NCBI GenBank assembly: GCA_913031035.1
Contig: CAJWGN010000007.1
Location: 1 to 55,348 of the forward strand
DNA length: 55,348 nucleotides
Direction of reading: 5' to 3'
Source of the DNA: an uncultured Gammaproteobacteria bacterium
GTDB taxonomy: Bacteria; Pseudomonadota; Gammaproteobacteria; Pseudomonadales; Pseudohongiellaceae
Both the position numbers and the translations under genes were made by a program. Below the pieces are notes generated by a model. The model worked only from the letters and a program-made list of their open reading frames with translations, did not search any database and was not told the DNA's origin. This document shows, in pieces, positions 43,669-52,756 of the stretch (position 1 is the stretch's first letter; every line of letters begins with the position of its first letter).

Positions 43669-45210
43669 ATGGACAGTAATTTACAAGAGCAGCTGCAGCT
43701 ATTGCCTGTCTATTTTCAGGGACACTTGGCGCTTACCCTTGTTGCCTTATTTATGGGGATCGTTGTCAGCGTGCCTCTTGGTATAATTGCCACACAGTCG
43801 GCGAAAGCAAAACAGCCGCTGCTTTCGATTATTAGCATTATTCAAACAATTCCTAGCGTCGCTATTTTAGCGCTGGTGGTCGCTATGCTGGGTGGTGAAA
43901 TCGGCTTTCTGCCTGCCATAATCGCATTGACGCTCTATTCGATGCTGCCGATTGTACGTAATACGGTTACCGGTTTGGAGACCGTTCCCGCCGAGGTGGT
44001 AGAGGCAGCTCAAGGAATTGGCATGTCTTCATCGCAAATTCTAATCAAGGTGAGAATTCCGTTAGCAATGCCCGTCATTATCGCTGGCATTCGAACGGCT
44101 GCGGTTTGGACCGTTGGACTTGCAACACTTTCAACCTTAGTCGGGGCTACCAGTTTTGGTAACTATATATTTACTGGCCTGCAAACGCGCAACCTTGTCG
44201 CGGTCACCGTAGGTTCACTGGCCTCCGCATCTTTGGCGGTGTCGCTGGACTGGTTTATCGCAGGAATCCAATGGTTATTTGAAAACAAAACCAAGGGCCA
44301 GCCCTCTCAGAGGTATGGTCAGATTAAATTCGCTGTCATAGTGGCCACGGTGGCGGGTGTTTCTCTTTCGGCGTACGCGCTTTGGCCTAAGCCAAAGGCT
44401 GATTTTATAATCGGCGGCAAAGGCTTCACCGAGCAATATATTATGTCCGGTTTACTCGCGGCTGAGCTAGAAAGCGTAGGCTTTACAGTCGACCTCCGGC
44501 TGGGTATGGGGAGTTCGGTTGCCTATGAAGCGGTAAGCGATGGCAGTATCGATGCCTATCTGGAATACAGCGGAACAGTTTGGGCTAATGTGATGGGGAA
44601 ATCAGATAACCCTGGTCGGACTGCCGTGCTTGAACAGGTCACGGACTATATTCAAGCGGCCGACGGTCTAGTTAACATCGGATCCATGGGGTTTAAGAAC
44701 CTCTATGGCTTTGCGATGACAAAAGCGAGGGCGGCTGAATTAGGGGTCACCTCAATCGATGACCTAGTGCCTATTGCCGGCCAACTGATAGGCGGTGGTG
44801 ATTTAGAATTTTTCGGGCGTCCCGAATGGGCCTCCGTGCGCGACGCCTACTCTATAGACTTTGCAGAGAAACTGACGTTCGATACAACACTAATGTATTC
44901 CGCAGTGAGTAACGGGCAGGTGGATGTTATCGCTGCTTACTCAACAGATGGCCGCCTCGCAGCCTACGATCTCATTATGTTAACCGACCCTCGTAATGCA
45001 TTGCTTCCATATGATGGCTTCCTGATCGCGTCCACAGCGGCCGCAAACAACCAAAAATTTATCAGTACATTACAAGCGTTGGTTGGGAAGGTCACTGATG
45101 ACACAATGCGGGAAGCAAATAAAATTGTCGATGTTGACGGCGGCACAATCGCTCAGGCAATAAGCTATCTTCGTGGTGTCATCCATTTAGAGTTTATTGA
45201 CGCTGAGTAA
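43669..45210 (+). CDS. Fused permease and substrate-binding protein of a betaine/choline ABC system
   Basis: 513 residues in two parts. Residues 1-245 form an OpuCB-like permease (LALTLVALFMGIVVSVPLGI, TIPSVAILALVVAML, the coupling EVVEAAQGIGMSSSQILIKVRIPLAMPVI). After a connecting helix (FAVIVATVAGVSLSAYALW), residues 255-513 form an OpuAC/OsmF-type binding domain (IIGGKGFTEQYIMSGLLAAELE, GSIDAYLEYSGTVW, AAYSTDGRLAAYDLIMLTD). The fusion tethers the receptor to the pore, so no free binding protein is needed. Likely role: import of compatible solutes or quaternary amines at the inner membrane. A SGNSKT-type Trp cage could not be judged by eye. Confidence 0.92.
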   Translation: MDSNLQEQLQLLPVYFQGHLALTLVALFMGIVVSVPLGIIATQSAKAKQPLLSIISIIQTIPSVAILALVVAMLGGEIGFLPAIIALTLYSMLPIVRNTVTGLETVPAEVVEAAQGIGMSSSQILIKVRIPLAMPVIIAGIRTAAVWTVGLATLSTLVGATSFGNYIFTGLQTRNLVAVTVGSLASASLAVSLDWFIAGIQWLFENKTKGQPSQRYGQIKFAVIVATVAGVSLSAYALWPKPKADFIIGGKGFTEQYIMSGLLAAELESVGFTVDLRLGMGSSVAYEAVSDGSIDAYLEYSGTVWANVMGKSDNPGRTAVLEQVTDYIQAADGLVNIGSMGFKNLYGFAMTKARAAELGVTSIDDLVPIAGQLIGGGDLEFFGRPEWASVRDAYSIDFAEKLTFDTTLMYSAVSNGQVDVIAAYSTDGRLAAYDLIMLTDPRNALLPYDGFLIASTAAANNQKFISTLQALVGKVTDDTMREANKIVDVDGGTIAQAISYLRGVIHLEFIDAE

Positions 45211-46027
45211 GAGTTCATCGAAGATTATTGAGAACTTATAAAGAGATCGCTGACGCTAACTGAAAGACAATTAAAAATCTATGCAAGGGTTGTTGAAGAA
45301 ATTTTAATGGCAGCTCCCCATCTCCGACTCAGCCCCTATAATTGGCAGCGAGCTTGGCCTGGTTATCTTGGCGCTCTAAATCTAGCTATTCACTTATACT
45401 TTGCTTGCCTGCATCGTCAATCTAACGGCTTGGCGCTGGACTCGCCAAGGAGTTGAAAGTCCAAGTCTGCTAGATTTTTCATTGCTTGAAAAGGTGTTTG
45501 AAAAGTTGGTTGAAGTTTTGCAATAATTTTATCTACGCTAGCGCCGGAGTGCGCGTCGCTGTGATTATAGGCGAGCCTTACTACCCTGTTTTCCCAGAGA
45601 GAGCTGTCTTGAAATGCTTGAAAAGGGAGTGTTCTACTGCAGTATGCTCTGCACCTCGCCAAAGTCGTAACGTTGGAGTTGGTCGGGCTCGACAGCGCCT
45701 AATTGGGCTTAAAAGTTCCCAGCCAAAACACAAGCGGATGCCAGTAACACCGTTTTTTCTAATGCTTTGAAGCGGGACCACAATCCGTATGGTTCAAAAT
45801 TGCAGTTTGACTCTTGATAATAAATCGATTTTATTCTTGGGGCTAGAACCTTGGTTAAAAATCTGAGTCTAGAGTTTTGGGCGGGCCCCTTGAGGCAGCG
45901 GTTTGATGGTGCTACTGGAGAGCACTTTTGAGAGGGTCTAACGAAGAGCGCTACTAAGTAATTCGGGGGACTGAAAACTAGGGTTCGCGTATAGCTAACC
46001 CTAGGGTCCAAAACTAACTTTTTAAAA
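45211..46027. other. Spacer between the ABC system and the serine hydrolase
   Basis: No intact gene. It contains the short relic described separately at 45417-45720. The rest, 45721-46027, shows only chance frames. Confidence 0.45.
45417..45720 (-). pseudogene. Possible relic of an unidentified gene
   Basis: On the minus strand two frames join into a protein-like string: QLGAVEPDQLQRYDFGEVQS, a break, then DSSLWENRVVRLAYNHSDAH and GASVDKIIAKLQPTFQTPFQ. The second piece ends LADLDFQLLGESSAKPLD and a stop. A stop and a frameshift separate the halves. The composition looks like real coding sequence, but the family is not recognised. Confidence 0.3.
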
Positions 46028-47314
46028 TCACTCGCCGTATATGGCGGCTCGAGCAGCGCCGTGAGTTTGCAGCGAATACAAAATATCATCATTTTGAATC
46101 ATGCCGATGAAAATGACATTTTCCACTGGGTCGATCCAAAACCATGAGCCTGCGATCCCCCACCACCAATGTGTGCCAACTGGTGCACCTTGATATGCTG
46201 CTGAATCTTCAACAATGGCAAAGTCCAGTCCAAATACGTTGCCTGGGTAAAGCTGAGCAATATTAGGGACTTCATCAGGTAATTGATTGCTTCGCATTAG
46301 TTGGATTGCATCTTCAGAGACTATGCGTTTGCCATCGTGCATTCCGTTATTAAGGTGCATCTGGGCAAATTGCATATAATCGGCAGTTGTTGAAGTTAGA
46401 CCGCCGCCGCCAGATAGAAATTTGGGTTTACGTAAGAACATACCTGAATCTGTGCGAGCTAAAGTGCCATCGGCTTTAGGCCGGTACTGGCGTGCAAACC
46501 GATCGGCTTTATCCGCGCTCACAAAAAAGGCAGTGTCGATCATGCCTAATGGGTCAAACAACCTTTCTTTCAAAAATACATCAAAGGTCTGACCGGATAA
46601 AACCTCTACAAGATAGCCTTGTACATCTACCGAGATGCTATAAACCCACTGAGTGCCAGGTTGGTAGCTGAGAGGAATACCTCCAAGTTTTGGAATGGAT
46701 TCTGCCATTGTATAGTTAGGAAGATTCATGATTCCAGCGTCGACATAGGCTTTAGCAATCGGTCCCTGAGATAGAGGTGGCGTATAAACTAAGCCGCCGG
46801 TGTGGCTCATTAATTCACGCACAGTCATTGGGTGGTCAGCCGGTTCGGTGACAAAAGAGCCATCTTCATTTTGAGAAACGAAAACTTCCATGCCGGCCAG
46901 AGCGGGTATGTGTTTTTCTACTGCATCGTCTAAGGTGAATCTACCTTCGTCGTATAACAGCATAAGAGCTGTGCCGGCGATCGGCTTGGTCATCGAAAAT
47001 ATTCGAAAGATACTGTCGGTGCTCATAGGCACTTGATCTTCGACATTTTGATAGCCAACCGCATCATTCATTAGCACTTCGCCGTCTTGGGCGACCATCA
47101 GTACAACGCCTGAGAGCTTCCCGGCATCAACCCGGGCTTGCATGTCGGCTTTGACAGCGTCCAACTTTGTTTGATCGATTTGGGCGCTAACAAGTCCGGC
47201 TGCAGCGATCAAGGCTATTGTTGCCGCTACTCTCGGGATTATTTTAGCCACCGCGTTTGGAACATCACCGGCCATCTTTCTAATGATAGTGTGGGCATTT
47301 AACTTATTATTCAT
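46028..47314 (-). CDS. Exported serine hydrolase, class C beta-lactamase-like
   Basis: 428 residues with a signal segment (VAATIALIAAAGLVSA, cleavage before QID) after a long polar N-terminus. The PF00144 active site is visible: SMTK at 107-110 (nucleophile Ser and general base Lys) and a Tyr-Ser-x motif near Y225 (QWVYSIS) for the YxN position. The third motif is probably in the region GTHWWWGIAGSWFW, where the HxG-type strand sits. Such exported proteins are often esterases or peptidases, not true beta-lactamases. AGGGAG precedes the ATG at 47314, supporting the long start. No neighbour suggests the substrate. Confidence 0.87.
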   Translation of the reverse strand: MNNKLNAHTIIRKMAGDVPNAVAKIIPRVAATIALIAAAGLVSAQIDQTKLDAVKADMQARVDAGKLSGVVLMVAQDGEVLMNDAVGYQNVEDQVPMSTDSIFRIFSMTKPIAGTALMLLYDEGRFTLDDAVEKHIPALAGMEVFVSQNEDGSFVTEPADHPMTVRELMSHTGGLVYTPPLSQGPIAKAYVDAGIMNLPNYTMAESIPKLGGIPLSYQPGTQWVYSISVDVQGYLVEVLSGQTFDVFLKERLFDPLGMIDTAFFVSADKADRFARQYRPKADGTLARTDSGMFLRKPKFLSGGGGLTSTTADYMQFAQMHLNNGMHDGKRIVSEDAIQLMRSNQLPDEVPNIAQLYPGNVFGLDFAIVEDSAAYQGAPVGTHWWWGIAGSWFWIDPVENVIFIGMIQNDDILYSLQTHGAARAAIYGE

Positions 47315-47408
47315 TGGGGTCTCCCTAAATAAATTCGGTACAACTTGATGCTTTATTACAGCACTATTTGCGAAGCTAGTGAACGATAATGAAAACTAAA
47401 GCGTATTG

Positions 47409-47543
47409 ATGGATACAAAGCTCGATGAACTGCTGGTTGAGCTCGTTGAACTGACCCCTGCAGCGCGCAAAGTAGAGTGGGGCCACCCTTTTAAATCGGC
47501 GTCAGGATTGATCCTGCTCGAATACACCGCCAAAGCAAGTTAG
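47409..47543 (+). CDS. Possible 44-residue ORF upstream of the SirB gene
   Basis: ATG at 47409, stop at 47541-47543. The peptide begins MDTKLDELLVELVELTPAAR and is acidic and helical, then turns to GHPFKSASGLILLEY. It ends 34 bases before the SirB-family start, on the same strand. Coding character is plausible but there is no strong ribosome site or known homologue. Low certainty. Confidence 0.3.
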   Translation: MDTKLDELLVELVELTPAARKVEWGHPFKSASGLILLEYTAKAS

Positions 47544-47577
47544 ACTTTGCTTCCGAATTTTCCATTGGATTAAAATC

Positions 47578-47949
47578 ATGAGTTACGCATTAATAAAAAA
47601 CATCCATTTGGCTTTCGCTATGCTGACCACGATTGGCTTTTGTGTACGTGGCGTATGGATGATGACTGAGTCTTCGATGTTGCAGAAGAAGCTCGTGAAG
47701 GTACTTCCTCATATTGTAGACACCACACTTCTTATCAGTGCCGTCACTCTGGTCGTGATGAGCGGCCAATACCCTTGGGTTGCCGCTTGGGTAGGAATGA
47801 AAATTGCCTTGCTGGTGGCCTACGTTGTATTAGGTACGTTTGCCCTAAAGCGCGGCAAAAACAAGCAAATTCGAACGGTCTTTTTTGCCGTCTCTATCCT
47901 TATTTTGCTGGCGTTGTTTGCAGTGGCAGGTATAAAGCCAGGCTTTTGA
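47578..47949 (+). CDS. SirB-family inner-membrane protein
   Basis: 123 residues with four hydrophobic helices (IKNIHLAFAMLTTIGFCVRGVW, VDTTLLISAVTLVVMSG, AAWVGMKIALLVAYVVLGTFAL, VFFAVSILILLALFAVAG). The ALIKNIHLAFAML start with His, RGxWMM, PHIVDT and the YVVLGxxALKRGK block are diagnostic of the SirB family (PF04247). Function is unknown; often encoded near prmC/hemK in gammaproteobacteria, but not here. Confidence 0.93.
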   Translation: MSYALIKNIHLAFAMLTTIGFCVRGVWMMTESSMLQKKLVKVLPHIVDTTLLISAVTLVVMSGQYPWVAAWVGMKIALLVAYVVLGTFALKRGKNKQIRTVFFAVSILILLALFAVAGIKPGF

Positions 47950-47978
47950 TCCTGGCTAGTGCTAGGGCTAGGCTTAAA

Positions 47979-49622
47979 CTAGGCTCTTTTGAATAAATTG
48001 CTATCACTGTCATCGAGGAATGGGCCGTCAACACAAAGGCGGCGGCCATCGGGGGCATCGCAGGCTCCGCAAATCCCAACGCCGCATTTAGTCCAGTAAT
48101 CGATGGCATTAAAAATTTGATTTGGGCTACAAAATTCTCTCTGCACAACGGCCGCTGCGCGAACCATCGGGCTGGGGCCGCAGTTATAGAAAACCAGCTT
48201 TTCGAGCTCGGCAGCAGTTAGACCTTCTAGATATTGTCTTAGCAGCGCGGTGATAACACCATGAAAGCCTTTGCTGCCATCGTCTGTTGCCACATGTAGA
48301 TTACCGATTGCCTCGCACTCTTCCAAAAAGTAGAGGCGCTCTTCGGTTCTTGCTCCCAAGAAAATTTCAGTATCGCCAAAATCTCGGGCAATTTGATAAA
48401 CCGCAGCTAAGCCAGTTCCGCCAGCGACGGCAATTATTTTCGCGTCTTCCGCCGGCGTCACTGCGGTGCCGTGAGGGCCTCGAACATAGGCCTCGGTGCC
48501 TGGTTCAAGGTCCAATAATGCCTTAGTAAATTCACCTAGGTTGATTACCACCAGCGAGAAGGGGCTGTCAGTAAGAGCAGAAAAAGGCTTTTCTCCTAAG
48601 CCGGGGATCCACAGGAATATAAATTCACCTGCTTGGACATTTACCGATTTGTCGAAGGTTAAGATACAAATATCATCAGTAACACGTTCATTGCTAACTA
48701 CGGTGACAGGGTCGAATGCCATATCGATGTCATAACGGACCAATGCTTCTGCTGTGTCTTTCCCTGACTCTAGGTCAGCGTTGAGGCTTTGAAAATAATC
48801 GGCTATTTCATTTGTCGTCATGCCAACTAAGGCAGAACCAACGCCAATTATTGTGGCACCGGCTGCTTGAAACTCAAGTACGTCGTTGGCACTGCTAATG
48901 CCTCCGCAGCCAATAATGGGTACGTCAACCTCAGCTTTGATTTCTCTGACACATTCCAGAGCCCGTGCAAGAACGCCTTTGCCAGAGACACCGCCTTTCT
49001 CATTTGTCAGTATTGGTTGGCCGTGAGCCTCGTAACATTCAGGTCCCATTGTGTTAATAGCGCAAATTCCGTCGACGCCACCGGCAACAGCGGCAGCGGC
49101 AATCTCACCAATATTAGGAACATTAGGCGTTAGTTTAGCAACGATAGGGACATCAACGGCGGCTTTAACCGCCCGCACAATTTCCTCAACCAAGGCTGGG
49201 TCTTGGCCCATTGCCATGCCGTAGCCTTTAGCGTGAGGACATGACAGATTCAACTCTAAACCGTCGCTATGGGGCGCCATAATTTTTGCCACCTCAACAT
49301 ATTCTTCAACACTGCCGCCGAAGATTGAGATAAGTAGGAAGCGGTCATCAGGGATTGTGAGCTGGGCCATCAGTTCTGCAGAGCGGGCTGCTCCCGGATT
49401 CGTTAGTCCGACGGCATTGGTGAAGTTTCCGGGCTCAAACTGAGTAAGAATAGGCTCGCGGTAGCCAAGTCGTGGTTCGGGTCCGATGCTTTTGGTGGTT
49501 AAAACGCCGACTTCAGGCATGGTGTCGAATACGCGCTGAATAATAGAAGCAGAGCAGGTTACTATGCCGGAAGGAACTGTAAATGGGCCAGAAAGGGTCT
49601 TGCCAAGAAACTCAGTTTTCAA
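47979..49622 (-). CDS. Fused class 1B dihydroorotate dehydrogenase (PyrD) and electron-transfer subunit (PyrK)
   Basis: 547 residues starting at TTG; an in-frame stop lies just upstream. Residues 1-290 form a PyrD-type FMN barrel (FTVPSGIVTCSASI, NAVGLTNPG) with the class 1 active-site block NLSCPHAKG: N125 and the catalytic Cys C128. FMN phosphate is held by IGCGGISS and GVGSALV. Residues 305-547 form a PyrK-type ferredoxin-reductase module: FAD part (PFSLVVIN), NAD part (AVAGGTGLAAVYQIARDF, YNCGPSPMV) and a 2Fe-2S site with Cys 513, 518, 521 and 530. PyrD and PyrK are usually separate chains; here they are one. Gammaproteobacteria normally use class 2 PyrD. It follows the malonate genes by 137 bases. 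Confidence 0.92.
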   Translation of the reverse strand: MKTEFLGKTLSGPFTVPSGIVTCSASIIQRVFDTMPEVGVLTTKSIGPEPRLGYREPILTQFEPGNFTNAVGLTNPGAARSAELMAQLTIPDDRFLLISIFGGSVEEYVEVAKIMAPHSDGLELNLSCPHAKGYGMAMGQDPALVEEIVRAVKAAVDVPIVAKLTPNVPNIGEIAAAAVAGGVDGICAINTMGPECYEAHGQPILTNEKGGVSGKGVLARALECVREIKAEVDVPIIGCGGISSANDVLEFQAAGATIIGVGSALVGMTTNEIADYFQSLNADLESGKDTAEALVRYDIDMAFDPVTVVSNERVTDDICILTFDKSVNVQAGEFIFLWIPGLGEKPFSALTDSPFSLVVINLGEFTKALLDLEPGTEAYVRGPHGTAVTPAEDAKIIAVAGGTGLAAVYQIARDFGDTEIFLGARTEERLYFLEECEAIGNLHVATDDGSKGFHGVITALLRQYLEGLTAAELEKLVFYNCGPSPMVRAAAVVQREFCSPNQIFNAIDYWTKCGVGICGACDAPDGRRLCVDGPFLDDSDSNLFKRA

Positions 49623-49759
49623 AGGGGATAAAACTCATCTAAGGCGGTTGATTGAGACCGCATTTTATCGGTTGTAGGCAAGAAACGCACGGTTGGGTTA
49701 GCCTGAATTGACAAGAACGAGCCCTTTTCAATGAGCAGAGCCCATGATAGCAGTAATCT

Positions 49760-51244
49760 CTAAAGCATGGCCTTTAAAGTGGGCTTGGTAACTTTACCCA
49801 TAGCATTTCTTGGCAAGGCGTCAATCAACTTAATAGATTTTGGGATTTTATAGGAAGACATTTTCCCATCACACCAGGTTCGCAGCTCATCAAATTCCAG
49901 AGTGGCACCGGGATTTAAGCCGATAAAGGCTGTAACGGCTTCGCCCCAAGTTTCATCCTCAACACCAATGACGGCAACTTCTGCAATAGCATCGTGCATG
50001 AGAAGGACGCCTTCGATTTCCAGTGCGGAGAGCTTATATCCACCGGACTTAATAATGTCGACAGAGGAGCGTCCCATGATTCGATAGTAGCCTCTTTCTA
50101 AAACTGCCACATCACCTGTGCAGAACCAGCCATTTTTGAAGCTTTCCGTGGTTGCTTTCTCGTTATTCCAATATTCAAGAAAGACATTGTCACCCTGAAC
50201 GCGGATTTCACCGGCTACGTCCTCTTCATTGATAATCTCGTTTTGCTCATCAAACAGTGCAATCTTAACCCCCGGGAGCGCCTGCCCTACAAAACCTGCA
50301 CGGCGTTCATCTGAATAAGGGTTGGAAATACCCATGCCGATTTCAGTCATTCCGTAGCGCTCCAGCAGCACTTGGCCGGTCAGGCTTTGCCATTGATTGA
50401 ACAGTTTTACCGGGCAGGCCGCAGAGCCCGAAATGTTAAGTCTCATTCTGGCAAAGCCACCGCATATTTTTTGAACCTGATCTTGATCGATAGAGTCAAA
50501 ATATTGAATGAGTTTCACGTAGATGGTCGGCACAGCCATAAAAACATTGTAGGTGTCGGCGATAATTTCAGCGCTGATCTTGGGGATATCAAACTTACTG
50601 AACAGGTGAACAGTCGCTCCTGACCATAAGCTACAGCTCAATATGTTAATGATGCCGTGTATGTGATGAACCGGTAAAAACAGGGGTATTACATCGTCTT
50701 GGGTCCAGCACCAAGCATCTATCAGCGTGGTGACCTGTGCTTGAATAGTTTTGTGTGTGCTAACAACGCCCTTTGGTTTGTTGGTGGTGCCGCTTGTGAA
50801 AAGCATCATGGCTCTGCGTTCTTCAGCGATCACAGGCAGTGGGCTTACCTTGTCTTGAAGTACGTCTTCCACCGACATCAACTCGATATTAAGGCGCTGA
50901 CAAAGGTCCTTTAGTGAATCTTGATAATTGCCGTTCGCAATCATTCGAGTAACGCTGGCGGACGTCAGGCAGTGATCTAGTTCTGCTACAGCAGAGGCCA
51001 CATTGAGAGGTATGGCAATACCTCCAGCACGCCATACACCGTGCATTGCTGTCACATAATCTACGCTAGCCGGAATAAAAAAGGCTATTCGCTCTTCATT
51101 AAGGTCTGAGCTACCTCGAAGTAAGCCGCTAGCGAATCGGTCTATGAGGCCATTTACTTCTTCGAAACTGTAGTCGCGATCGCCGTCAACCAGAGCGGTC
51201 TTAGAATTATTATTTGTTAGAAAAGGGAATGAATCGCGTGACAT
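49760..51244 (-). CDS. matB: Malonyl-CoA synthetase-like acyl-CoA ligase
   Basis: 494 residues of the ANL adenylating superfamily. P-loop LFTSGTTNKPKG is at 148-159, the A5 segment is LLERYGMTEIGM, the A7/A8 region is CTGDVA, then YRIMGRSSVDIIKSGGYKL, and the A10 Lys is in PRNAMGKVTK. The substrate-pocket segment SNPYSDERRAGFVGQALPGVKI has the paired Arg after SNP that is typical of malonate-binding MatB enzymes. Reaction: malonate + CoA + ATP to malonyl-CoA + AMP + PPi. It is encoded 41 bases after the malonate carrier gene, which strongly supports the assignment. Confidence 0.9.
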   Translation of the reverse strand: MSRDSFPFLTNNNSKTALVDGDRDYSFEEVNGLIDRFASGLLRGSSDLNEERIAFFIPASVDYVTAMHGVWRAGGIAIPLNVASAVAELDHCLTSASVTRMIANGNYQDSLKDLCQRLNIELMSVEDVLQDKVSPLPVIAEERRAMMLFTSGTTNKPKGVVSTHKTIQAQVTTLIDAWCWTQDDVIPLFLPVHHIHGIINILSCSLWSGATVHLFSKFDIPKISAEIIADTYNVFMAVPTIYVKLIQYFDSIDQDQVQKICGGFARMRLNISGSAACPVKLFNQWQSLTGQVLLERYGMTEIGMGISNPYSDERRAGFVGQALPGVKIALFDEQNEIINEEDVAGEIRVQGDNVFLEYWNNEKATTESFKNGWFCTGDVAVLERGYYRIMGRSSVDIIKSGGYKLSALEIEGVLLMHDAIAEVAVIGVEDETWGEAVTAFIGLNPGATLEFDELRTWCDGKMSSYKIPKSIKLIDALPRNAMGKVTKPTLKAML

Positions 51245-51285
51245 AAAGGGTTCCGTAATCGAGTGACATTGCTGAGCAAACAGCG

Positions 51286-52044
51286 CTAAAAGATAGCGCT
51301 AACGATAAAATATAAAACTGAGGGTCCCAATAGACAACCAACGCCGGTATAAAAAGTGGCTGTCATTGCGCCGTATGGTACTAACTTAGGGTCGGTTGCT
51401 GCCAATCCTGCGGCGACCCCACTGGTGGTTCCCATCAAACCGCCAAACACCATGGCTGATTGGGGGTTATCCAGCCCTATTGATTTGGCAACCAATGGAG
51501 TGCCGATCATTACTAAAATGGATTTTACTAAGCCCGCTGCAACACTCAGTGTAATTACAGCATCGCTGGCACCGATGGCTTCACCGGTAACTGGCCCAAC
51601 TATATAGGTGACTGCGCCGGCCCCTATGGTGGTTATTGAAGCTGGATCGGTGTAGCCAAACATGACCGCTACCGCAGCGCCCACCACGAAGGACACGATG
51701 ACACCGGCAAAAATAGAGACCGCGCCGGCTAATCCCGCTTTTTTAAGTTCGCTAAACTTGACGCCAAAGGCGGTGGCAACAATGGCAAAGTCTCGCATCA
51801 TGCCTCCCCCCATTAAGCCAATGCCGCCAAGTAAGGCGAAATCAGAAACGCCGCGAGTACCCCCGGTGGTAATTCCTCCCCAGTAGGCCGCCAACAGTCC
51901 TAGTGCGATGGCAATAGCAGAGCCGTGTATACGCCCTGCAGTGAGTTTGTTGGCAAAGAAATAAGACACCCACATAACAAGTCCTATTGCTGCAAAAGCG
52001 ACAATCAAATTGTTACGGACAAAGACCGTTTCAATAATATCCAT
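51286..52044 (-). CDS. madM: Malonate carrier subunit MadM
   Basis: 252 residues with about eight hydrophobic helices. Hallmark MadM segments are the N-terminal IETVFVRNNLIVAFAAIGLVMW, GGITTGGTRGVSDFALLGGIGLMGGGMMRDFAIVATAFG and the C-terminal KSIGLDNPQSAMVFGGLMGTTSGVAAGLAATD. With MadL it forms a sodium-dependent malonate importer in the inner membrane. Its ATG overlaps the madL stop (TAATG), so the two are translationally coupled. The malonyl-CoA synthetase gene follows. Confidence 0.94.
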   Translation of the reverse strand: MDIIETVFVRNNLIVAFAAIGLVMWVSYFFANKLTAGRIHGSAIAIALGLLAAYWGGITTGGTRGVSDFALLGGIGLMGGGMMRDFAIVATAFGVKFSELKKAGLAGAVSIFAGVIVSFVVGAAVAVMFGYTDPASITTIGAGAVTYIVGPVTGEAIGASDAVITLSVAAGLVKSILVMIGTPLVAKSIGLDNPQSAMVFGGLMGTTSGVAAGLAATDPKLVPYGAMTATFYTGVGCLLGPSVLYFIVSAIF

Positions 52045-52424
52045 TAGTTTTCCCCGCCTGCAGCGTCAGTATTTTTGCCAATCCGGCTTAATACGGGTAC
52101 CAGCGCGAAGCTGACCACGACTGCAGCTACCCCAGCGACTAGCGCGAGCAATCCGCCATCAGCGGCTGCCGCTACATTTTGTCTTGCCGCCATAGCCACC
52201 ACGATAGGAATGTACATGGCACTCCAAAATTGGATGCCTGTGCCCGCAGCGCCTTCCGTAAGGGTTTTAAATCTGTCAGTATTGCTGGCGAATACCAGCA
52301 GTAGCATGGCGATTCCAACACCGCCGACATTGGCTTGAACTCCCATGAAAACTCCCAGAGTTTCACCTGCCAACATTCCAGCAATCAGGCAAAGGGAGAG
52401 TAGTGCAACACCGTATACAATCAT
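52044..52424 (-). CDS. madL: Malonate carrier subunit MadL
   Basis: 126 residues with four helices. The YGVALLSLCLIAGMLAGETLG start, the GVQANVGGVGIAMLLLVFAS block and GIQFWSAMYIPIVVAMAARQNVAAA are typical of MadL. The protein pairs with MadM for malonate uptake. It is the first gene of the mad-matB-pyrDK group; the promoter should lie in 52425-52600. Confidence 0.94.
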   Translation of the reverse strand: MIVYGVALLSLCLIAGMLAGETLGVFMGVQANVGGVGIAMLLLVFASNTDRFKTLTEGAAGTGIQFWSAMYIPIVVAMAARQNVAAAADGGLLALVAGVAAVVVSFALVPVLSRIGKNTDAAGGEN

Positions 52425-52756
52425 TCTTTTTCCTTGTTTCGCGCTTCAAAGAAAGGGCGAAAACAGTTCACGTGATTTGTAGTTACTTGCTACTGCTGCA
52501 CCAAATTCGGGTCTCGCAAGCTGGTCTGGATGATATGACTTGAGCAATTAGAGTGCAATGCGCGCTGAGAGTATGACAAAGGGCTATTTTTTGTGTTTTA
52601 CGCCTTTATTTTGCTTGCCGTTAGGCAATTGACAGGGTGGGTCGGTTTATAGGTTAATTAGACCCCTGTTCAGCGAGACTTTAAATAATTCCCGCTCAAA
52701 TAATAGTTATGTTTTTCAATGCTTTATAAAATAGACACCTTTAAAAGAGAGTAACG
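52425..52756. other. Divergent promoter region between madL and the PQQ dehydrogenase
   Basis: About 330 bases. TTTATAAAAT near 52720-52733 could be a -10-type element for the plus-strand gene, and GAGAG is its ribosome site. No regulator gene or clear operator palindrome was found. Confidence 0.45.
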
